Assembly (NCBI GenBank): GCA_035264445.1
Contig: DATFQE010000279.1
Coordinates: forward strand, 1 to 10,778
Source: DATFQE01 sp035264445
GTDB lineage: Bacteria > Actinomycetota > Thermoleophilia > Gaiellales > Gaiellaceae
DNA length: 10,778 bases
Direction: 5' to 3'
A program made the translations under genes and the position numbers. The notes beneath the pieces are model-generated. The model was not told the DNA's origin. It saw only the letters and a program-made list of their open reading frames with translations, and did no database searches. This document shows, in pieces, positions 6,733 through 10,778 of the stretch (positions are counted from its first letter, which is position 1; each line of letters opens with the position of its first letter).

Positions 6733-7440
6733 CTAGGCGAGCCGGACGCGCGTGCGCTTGATCACGTAGCCGGACGTCGAGCGGAGGTAGCAGAACCACA
6801 CGCCCTTCATCAGGCCCTTGCCGGTGGTGTCGAAGACCCACGTGTCGACGAACGTGTTGAGCCGCTTGTGCGGCTCCGCGTGGAACTTGAAGTCGGGCGA
6901 GTGCCAGGAGGCGCGCAGCTTCGCCCGCTCGCCCTTGAGCGGCGCGACGACGAAGTGGAAGCGGGCCCAGATCTTGAGCCGCTTGCCCTTGAGCGTGTCC
7001 ACGCGCTTACCGCCCTGGACCGCGCTTATGTACGCGTAGTCGACGATGCCCTCAGGCGGTTGCCGGAGGCGGACGTCTTGGTGGACGGGCGTGATCTGGG
7101 CGCCCTCGCTCGTGGTCCCTGTGATCGTGAGCCGGTAGAGCTTCGGCAACAGCCGTGCCGGCAGCGTGAGCTCGCCGCCGAACGTCCCGGCTTGCTCGAT
7201 CGGAAGGTCGGCCGCGTTGGCCACCTTGCCGCCGGCCGCCGGTCGAAGCGTCGCGCGGAGGCTCGCCGGCCCGCCGACCACGCCGGAGAAGCGGACGCTT
7301 CCGACGACGAAGCTCTCCTTCCACTTCGCCGTGATAGCGGCCGACTTCAGCGTCACCGGAGGCGGCGGTTGCGCCTGAGCCGACACTCCGAAGCAGACGA
7401 AGGCGCCGAACAGAGCGAGAGCGACGACCCGAGCGCGCAT
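6733..7440 (-). CDS. Secreted beta-rich protein of unknown function
   Basis: The product has 235 residues. Start ATG 7440 opens a clear Sec signal peptide: MRARVVALALFGAFVCFGVS with cleavage near AQAQ at residues 21-24. The mature part shows alternating hydrophobic residues typical of beta sandwiches. The first region (about 28-122) ends in YRLTITGTTSEGAQITPV. The second (about 125-235) runs from PPEGIVDYAYISAV through WARFHFVVAPLKGERAKLRASWHSPDF to GLMKGVWFCYLRSTSGYVIKRTRVRLA. The second pattern (F-x-F, P-x-x-G, W-x-x-P, G-x-W-x-x-x-L-R) resembles domains common in exported proteins of Thermoleophilia, to my recollection without a known role. It lies 48 bp downstream of the VOC gene on the same strand, and its stop is 4 bp from the kinase stop. 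TACGAT on the minus strand (7455-7450) lies 9 bases before ATG with no Shine-Dalgarno sequence. Confidence 0.75.
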   Translation of the reverse strand: MRARVVALALFGAFVCFGVSAQAQPPPPVTLKSAAITAKWKESFVVGSVRFSGVVGGPASLRATLRPAAGGKVANAADLPIEQAGTFGGELTLPARLLPKLYRLTITGTTSEGAQITPVHQDVRLRQPPEGIVDYAYISAVQGGKRVDTLKGKRLKIWARFHFVVAPLKGERAKLRASWHSPDFKFHAEPHKRLNTFVDTWVFDTTGKGLMKGVWFCYLRSTSGYVIKRTRVRLA

Positions 7441-7449
7441 CTAGATTCG

Positions 7450-7455
7450 ATCGTA
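7450..7455 (-). promoter_or_regulatory. Possible -10 for a near-leaderless transcript of the secreted protein gene
   Basis: TACGAT on the minus strand is 9 bases from the ATG at 7440. Transcription from it would begin 2-3 bases before the start codon. No -35 was recognised, and the gene could instead be expressed from the upstream VOC promoter. Confidence 0.3.
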
Positions 7456-7488
7456 CAACGCTTCTCGGCCGTCCACGAGCAGCGGCTC

Positions 7489-7854
7489 TCAGGCGGGCTG
7501 GAACAGCTCGACCGGATTCCCGGCGACGTCCTCGACCAGGATCTGCTTCCCCCCGGGCCCGGTGACGATCTCGTTCCGGAACGCGACTCCGGCCCGCCGG
7601 AGCTCGTCGACCGTGGCCTCGAGATCGTCCACCGTGAGCACGAGCCGATTCCAGCCTCCCGGCTCGGGCCGGCGCCCGTCGGGCATCGCCCGGGCGGCGG
7701 AGCTCTGCGGCCCGGCGAGCCAGAGCGAGAGGTCGCCGTGAGTAACGATCGCGAACGCGGGCCCCATCCGCTGCTCGAGGCCGAAGCCGAGCCGCTCGGT
7801 GTAGAACGCAACGGCAGCGTCCACGTCGTCGACGAGGTAGCGAACGATGGCCAT
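7489..7854 (-). CDS. VOC-superfamily (glyoxalase/bleomycin-resistance fold) protein
   Basis: The product has 121 residues, the length of one VOC unit with two beta-alpha-beta-beta-beta modules. Module 1 is AIVRYLVDDVDAAVAFYTERLGF to LSLWLAGP. Module 2 is WNRLVLTVDDLEATVDEL to KQILVEDVAGNPVELFQP. GTG 7857 is an alternative start one codon earlier, but ATG 7854 lies 6 bases after TAGGGT (minus strand 7866-7861), the expected leaderless spacing. The usual metal-binding histidines at the start of each module appear to be replaced (V/R and N), with only the C-terminal VEL glutamate kept. A metal-dependent glyoxalase I reaction is therefore unlikely. Binding or sequestration of a small molecule is equally possible. 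It is the first gene of a probable two-gene unit with the secreted protein at 6733-7440. Confidence 0.8.
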   Translation of the reverse strand: MAIVRYLVDDVDAAVAFYTERLGFGLEQRMGPAFAIVTHGDLSLWLAGPQSSAARAMPDGRRPEPGGWNRLVLTVDDLEATVDELRRAGVAFRNEIVTGPGGKQILVEDVAGNPVELFQPA

Positions 7855-7860
7855 CACCAG

Positions 7861-7866
7861 ACCCTA
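7861..7866 (-). promoter_or_regulatory. Leaderless-type -10 element before the VOC gene
   Basis: TAGGGT on the minus strand is 6 bases from ATG 7854, with no Shine-Dalgarno-like sequence between them. This matches the TANNNT-N6/7-start geometry also seen at 3164 and 9792, and it supports the ATG rather than the GTG at 7857. No clear -35 is present. Confidence 0.35.
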
Positions 7867-8375
7867 CCGGCGCCCGAAAGTGCGCCCGAGCAGGTTTCAT
7901 CACCGCCTCGTTATCACCTCGCTTAGATGCCGGCTCCGGTAAAGGCCGGCCCGGCAAGGAAGTCCGTTCGCGCTAAAGCTCGGCTCTGGCCGGAACCTGA
8001 CGTGCAGGGCGAGTCCAGCCACCCTTCACTTCTTGGGCGTAGCGAGGTTAAGACTTCTTGCCGAGTCGTAACCAGCCACGGATCTTTGCGACGAGGCTGT
8101 TCATGGTACGAGTCTATGCCGTTTGGCCAATGAATTCGCTGACCCTCGCGAGCGGACTGGATCGATGATGCTTGGACGCCGCTATGCAACCAGCGCGGAT
8201 GCCCAAGGTCGCCGGGACGGCGAGCTGCGCGTCGGACCCCCGTGTGCGGTCGGGGCAGGCAAGCTCTGTTCCGCTGGCTACTCGAACGCGCTAGGCTCGG
8301 TGCAGCTAACGCTCGCCCGACCACTTTGACCCTTTCATCCGGCCAACCTGGCCTGGAGGGCAGGAAGGAGAGGTC
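7867..8375. other. Intergenic stretch of about 500 bp without a convincing gene
   Basis: No frame shows the third-position G/C bias seen in neighbouring genes, and the longer open frames read as random, Arg/Ser-rich protein. Visible elements are a direct repeat of ACTTCTTG (8028-8035 and 8053-8060), a palindrome TTGGCCAA (8123-8130), a TAGGCT box (8292-8297) like the tRNA-Ser -10, a TTGACC (8326-8331), and an 18-codon minus-strand ORF described separately. The lower part should contain the promoter of the gene at 8376. An unrecognised RNA gene or a decayed gene cannot be excluded. No known riboswitch core was recognised. Confidence 0.5.
8048..8104 (-). CDS. Speculative 18-residue leaderless micro-ORF
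   Basis: On the minus strand, ATG 8104 opens MNSLVAKIRGWLRLGKKS and ends at TAA (8050-8048). It is basic and could form an amphipathic helix. A TAGACT box (minus strand 8116-8111) lies exactly 6 bases before the ATG, the leaderless geometry used elsewhere in this window. Against it: an ORF of this length is expected by chance, it contains a TTA codon that is rare in GC-rich actinobacteria, and no related peptide is known to me. Confidence 0.15.
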   Translation of the reverse strand: MNSLVAKIRGWLRLGKKS

Positions 8376-8594
8376 GTGGAACCCGACAGCCGCGAGCCGA
8401 GCATCCCCGCGATGGCCAATGACCGCATCTACAACGCGCTCTGGGCCTTCGGGGCGGAGGATGGAGCCTTCGTTTGCGAATGTGCGACGTCCTGCGCCGA
8501 GGAAGTCGTGATGACGCCCCCCGAGTTCATGCACCTGCGCGACCGGGGAGAGGTCGTCACCGCGCCCGGACACGACGGGCCGATCTCCTTGTGA
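8376..8594 (+). CDS. Small Cys/His-containing protein, possible metal-binding domain
   Basis: The product has 72 residues. GTG 8376 is supported by AAGGAG at 8365-8370. ATG 8412 is an alternative start that would remove 12 residues. The core reads FVCECATSCAEEVVMTPPEF, then RDRGEVVTAPGHD, with C34, C36, C40 and H66. From memory, small actinobacterial proteins or domains share the pattern F-x-C-E-C-...-C-x(3)-(I/V)-x-(L/M)-T-x-x-E-(Y/F)-...-(V/A)-x-PGH. I take this as a divergent member. The cysteines and histidine could bind zinc, but this is unproven. No membrane segment or signal peptide is present, so it should be cytoplasmic. It is a single-gene unit. A strong hairpin follows at 8631-8667 and separates it from the convergent cyclase-like gene. 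Confidence 0.75.
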   Translation: MEPDSREPSIPAMANDRIYNALWAFGAEDGAFVCECATSCAEEVVMTPPEFMHLRDRGEVVTAPGHDGPISL

Positions 8595-8630
8595 AGCGTC
8601 GGCATGGCTAGCACGTAAATCGTCAAGTGG

Positions 8631-8667
8631 CGCTGGACGGACCGGCGAGCGGCCGGTCCGTCCAGCG
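8631..8667. terminator. Perfect 16-bp hairpin between convergent genes, no U-tract
   Basis: CGCTGGACGGACCGGC (8631-8646) pairs fully with GCCGGTCCGTCCAGCG (8652-8667) around loop GAGCG. It lies 36 bp after the plus-strand stop and 8 bp after the minus-strand stop. Neither side has a T-tract. A long GC stem without a U-tract between convergent genes is usual for GC-rich actinobacteria and probably acts in both directions. Confidence 0.7.
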
Positions 8668-8675
8668 GGCGGATG

Positions 8676-9617
8676 TCAGCGAACGCGCATCCCGAGCACG
8701 GGATCCCAGTGCAGGAGGCGCTCGTACCGCTGCAACGGCGCCTCCGGCAGCTCGCCGACGCTGACGCCGTAGCGCCACGTCCTCGGGCAGATCGCGATGA
8801 AGCGTGCGTAGCCGCCGAGCCCGCCCCCGAACTTCGGGAAGCCCATCTCGATCAGGCACCCGGTCGGCGGCACCTCGTCCAGGTGGGCGACACCTTCAGC
8901 CTGTGCGAAGCCGTTGTGCATCAGCCAGCTTTCGCCTTCCAGCGTGGGCGTCGAGTCCGTGTCCAGCGGCTCGTGGCCGTGGAACAGGATGTGCCGCTCC
9001 AGGTGCAGGAACTGCAGCGCGGCGAGCGAGACGCCCGGGAACCGGGTCAGCAGCGCGAGACCCGGATCCGGCCAGCGCGTCGACCAGTCGGAGCGCACCA
9101 TTACGACGCTCCCCGCCGGGATCCGGCCGTACCGACGCTCCCATCTGAGGATGTCGGAGACCTGGAGGTGGTAGTTGAAGTCGCGTCGCACCTGGTCGAC
9201 GATCGAGATCACGACGAGCGGCCTGACCGCGAACGTCGGCGGGAGCTCGTCGATCGCCGCGTACTCCGGCGCCCAGTGCGCCGGGGGGTCGAGCTGCGTC
9301 CCGAGCTGATCGGTCTGCAGCTGGTACGCGGTCGCCTCGAAGCCGTCCGCCGCGTAGGTGTACGGGACGCCGGTGGCCGGGTTCTTCGCCGGAGCGAAGA
9401 CGGACGGCCCGAATCCCGCCCACACGGGAATCGACGGCGTGATCGTGTGCGTCAGGTCGACGTACTTCGCCTGCTGAAGCTGCGCGAAGTACAGCGACCA
9501 GAGCGAGTGCGGCTGGTGGTCGCCGCCCCGCCAGGCCTTGGCCGCGCCCGCGCCGGCGAGAGCGACTGCCAGCGCGCACGTCGTCACCAGCACGCCGCGA
9601 ACGATGCGGTTACCCAT
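8676..9617 (-). CDS. Exported cyclase-family (kynurenine formamidase-like) protein with altered metal-site motif
   Basis: The product has 313 residues. ATG 9617 has AAGGGGGG (minus strand 9632-9625) 7 bases upstream. Residues 1-28 are a Sec signal peptide (MGNRIVRGVLVTTCALAVAL, cut near AKA). The mature protein has the cyclase/KynB-like fold signature (Pfam Cyclase): DLTHTITPSIPVW (54-66), LGTQLDPPAHW (105-115), IPAGSVVMVRSDWS, HGHEPLDTD (213-221) and an EGVAHLDEVPP segment with E241. The family's metal motif is H-x-G-T-H-x-D-x-P-x-H. Here it reads Q104-L-G-T-Q108-L-D110-P-P-A-H114, so both leading histidines are glutamine while Asp and the last His remain. I recall similar LGTQ-DPPAH proteins elsewhere, so this looks like a subgroup rather than a decayed gene. 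The function is probably hydrolysis of an amide or lactone outside the cytoplasm, substrate unknown. Confidence 0.82.
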   Translation of the reverse strand: MGNRIVRGVLVTTCALAVALAGAGAAKAWRGGDHQPHSLWSLYFAQLQQAKYVDLTHTITPSIPVWAGFGPSVFAPAKNPATGVPYTYAADGFEATAYQLQTDQLGTQLDPPAHWAPEYAAIDELPPTFAVRPLVVISIVDQVRRDFNYHLQVSDILRWERRYGRIPAGSVVMVRSDWSTRWPDPGLALLTRFPGVSLAALQFLHLERHILFHGHEPLDTDSTPTLEGESWLMHNGFAQAEGVAHLDEVPPTGCLIEMGFPKFGGGLGGYARFIAICPRTWRYGVSVGELPEAPLQRYERLLHWDPVLGMRVR

Positions 9618-9791
9618 GGCTGATCCCCCCTTCGGTTGAGCCTACGCGGGGACGATAGAACGGACCACGACCGGAACGTGCGCACTGCGCGCCGGCGGCT
9701 CATACGCGTCGGCCGTTTCCCCTTGTGATCACTCGTCGCGGCGTGACGCGCAGCTCTCTTCCTCGCTCGAGCTCGAGCATGCCCGCAGCGG

Positions 9792-9804
9792 TAGCCTCGG
9801 AGCC
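9792..9804 (+). promoter_or_regulatory. Leaderless-type -10 element before the two-module VOC gene
   Basis: TAGCCT at 9792-9797 is followed by 7 bases and the GTG start at 9805, with no Shine-Dalgarno-like sequence at a useful distance. The geometry is the same as TATAGT at 3164 before GTG 3177. No clear -35 was seen. The 9618-9804 region is otherwise the divergent promoter space shared with the cyclase-like gene. Confidence 0.4.
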
Positions 9805-10542
9805 GTGTTCGACCACGTCGGGATCGCGGTCTCCGACCTCGCCGCCTCGGAGCGCTTCTACCGCACCGTGCTGTCGGTGCTCGGGCTCGAGCCGACCCAC
9901 GCGGATGCCGAGCTGGTCGAGTGGGACGACTTCGACATCGGCCCGACAGACCGCGAGCACCCCGTGACGCGCGGGCTCCATGTCGGCTTCCGCGCGCCGG
10001 ACCGCGCGCACGTCGACGCTTTTTGGCAGGCGGGCGTCGACGGCGGCCACCCGGACGACGGCGCCCCGGGCCCGCGCACGCAGTACGGGCCGACGTACTA
10101 CGGCGGCTTCCTGCTCGACCCGGACGGCAACAGCGTCGAGGCCGTCCACAGCGATCGCAGGCAGTCGGTCCCGGACGGCCGCATCGACCACCTGTGGATC
10201 CGCGTCCGTGACCTCCAGGCCTCGCGGCGCTTCTACGCGACGATCGCGCCGCACGCCGGCATCGCGCTCGGCGACGACGAGCCGGCCCGCGTGCAGTTCG
10301 CGGGCGCGGACTACAGCTTCTCCCTGATCGACGACGACCGGCCGCTGACCGAGCACGTCCACCTCGCCTTCCCCGCCGCCGACGACGCGACCGTGCGCGC
10401 GTTCCACGCGGCCGCGCTCTCCGCGGGCTACGCGGACCACGGCGCGCCGGGCGAGCGCGCGATCTACCACCCCGGCTACTACGGCGCCTTCGTCCTCGAC
10501 CCCGACGGGCACAACGTCGAGGTCGTCAACCACAACCATTGA
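9805..10542 (+). CDS. Tandem two-module VOC-family (glyoxalase/dioxygenase fold) protein
   Basis: The product has 245 residues, twice the normal VOC unit, from GTG 9805. The only nearby ATG (9779) is in another frame. Module 1 (1-118) has FDHVGIAVSDLAASERFY, LHVGFRAPD and YYGGFLLDPDGNSVEAV. Module 2 (126-245) has IDHLWIRVRDLQASRRFY, VHLAFPA and YYGAFVLDPDGHNVEVV. The halves are clearly related and arose by internal duplication. Each keeps a candidate metal triad: H4/H59/E112 and H129/H186/E239. That suits a metal-dependent enzyme such as a glyoxalase I-like lyase or an extradiol-type dioxygenase, but the substrate cannot be read from the sequence. It is cytoplasmic, divergent from the cyclase-like gene, and convergent with the GNAT gene without an obvious strong terminator in between. 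Confidence 0.85.
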   Translation: MFDHVGIAVSDLAASERFYRTVLSVLGLEPTHADAELVEWDDFDIGPTDREHPVTRGLHVGFRAPDRAHVDAFWQAGVDGGHPDDGAPGPRTQYGPTYYGGFLLDPDGNSVEAVHSDRRQSVPDGRIDHLWIRVRDLQASRRFYATIAPHAGIALGDDEPARVQFAGADYSFSLIDDDRPLTEHVHLAFPAADDATVRAFHAAALSAGYADHGAPGERAIYHPGYYGAFVLDPDGHNVEVVNHNH

Positions 10543-10640
10543 GCCAGCGACTACGCCGCGCGTCGATGGTCACCGCTGATTGCCGATGAGCAGACGCCTC
10601 CGGACACCGTGTCAGACGGATGTCAGATTTCACGGTCAGT

Positions 10641-10778
10641 CTAGGACGTGAGGAGCGGGCGCTTCTCCCAGATCGTGAACGCGGGTCGCGGGGTCATGCC
10701 GGCGCTCTGGTAGAGCCGGAGCGCGCTGGTCGTGTTCTCTGCGTCGACGTCGAGGACGATCCGCGTGGCTCCGCGCCC
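10641..10778 (-). CDS. GNAT-family N-acetyltransferase, C-terminal fragment (partial at window edge)
   Basis: Reading the minus strand from base 10778 gives 45 residues in an uninterrupted frame to TAG (10643-10641). ATRIVLDVDAENTTSALRLY, then QSAGMTPRPAFTIWEKRPL, is the last part of a GNAT fold: a strand, V-D-x-x-N-x-x-A-x-x-L-Y on the final helix, then an A-G-(F/M) turn and the last beta strands. It would transfer an acetyl group from acetyl-CoA to an unknown acceptor. Mycothiol synthase-like and general GNAT proteins share this ending. The acetyl-CoA loop and the start lie outside the window. Confidence 0.75.
   Translation of the reverse strand, partial: GRGATRIVLDVDAENTTSALRLYQSAGMTPRPAFTIWEKRPLLTS

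Noticed and set aside
7927..7960. GC-rich imperfect inverted repeats (GCCGG/CCGGC) as a riboswitch or terminator
   Set aside because: Arms are short and pair ambiguously, no T-tract follows, and no known riboswitch core was recognised.
7923..8573. Minus-strand ORF of 216 residues covering the 500-bp gap and the small Cys-rich gene
   Set aside because: It has no codon bias, no domain features and a mixed composition, and it overlaps a better-supported gene with a ribosome binding site on the other strand.
8673..9623. Plus-strand ORF of about 316 residues opposite the cyclase-family gene
   Set aside because: The minus-strand reading has a signal peptide, a ribosome binding site and conserved cyclase motifs. 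The plus reading has none.
9700..10539. Minus-strand ORF of 279 residues opposite the two-module VOC gene
   Set aside because: Only the plus frame shows the duplicated VOC motifs. The minus frame is a Val/Arg/Asp-rich shadow.

Overview
The window looks like a chromosomal stretch from a GC-rich actinobacterium. The best guess is class Thermoleophilia (Gaiellales/Solirubrobacterales-like), based on very high GC, strong G/C preference at third codon positions, frequent GTG starts, apparently leaderless genes, and several small secreted or membrane proteins of a style typical of that class. This taxonomic call is inference. No mobile element, phage gene, CRISPR array or rRNA was seen.

Layout. 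(1) 1-1837, plus strand: the C-terminal end of an MFS (CynX/NimT-like) transporter overlaps by GTGA a ThDP-dependent decarboxylase of the benzoylformate decarboxylase type, probably a small uptake-and-catabolism operon. (2) 1997-3425, plus strand: a secreted clan GH-A-like glycoside hydrolase, then a small two-helix membrane protein. (3) 3448-3835: an unusual RNA locus. A truncated tRNA-Ser(GGA) copy is followed about 140 bp later by an intact tRNA-Ser(GGA). Each is followed by the same order of elements: a stem with a 3-nt loop, a linker, then a terminator-like hairpin. This is the most unusual part of the window. (4) 3873-6728: a small signal-peptide/TM protein on the minus strand is divergent from a Crp/Fnr-family regulator. 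The regulator is followed 41 bp later by a transmembrane Ser/Thr protein kinase with an unrecognised ectodomain and a polyproline C-terminus. (5) 6733-7854, minus strand: a VOC-fold protein and a secreted beta-rich protein, converging on the kinase gene with 4 bp between stop codons. (6) 7858-8375: about 500 bp with no convincing gene, apart from one speculative 18-codon ORF. (7) 8376-9617: a small Cys/His-rich protein and an exported cyclase (kynurenine formamidase-like) family protein converge on a perfect 16-bp hairpin. (8) 9805-10778: a two-module VOC protein converges on the C-terminal end of a GNAT acetyltransferase cut off by the window edge.

How the genes relate. Most are short independent units. 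Probable co-transcribed pairs are MFS/decarboxylase, Crp-like regulator/kinase and VOC/secreted protein. The regulator and kinase could form a signalling pair, but only proximity supports that. No multi-gene defence, secretion or biosynthetic system was recognised. The points most worth checking are the partial tRNA-Ser duplication with its covarying hairpins, active-site substitutions in the decarboxylase and in the cyclase-family protein, the kinase ectodomain and tail, and repeated TANNNT-N6/7-start leaderless promoters.
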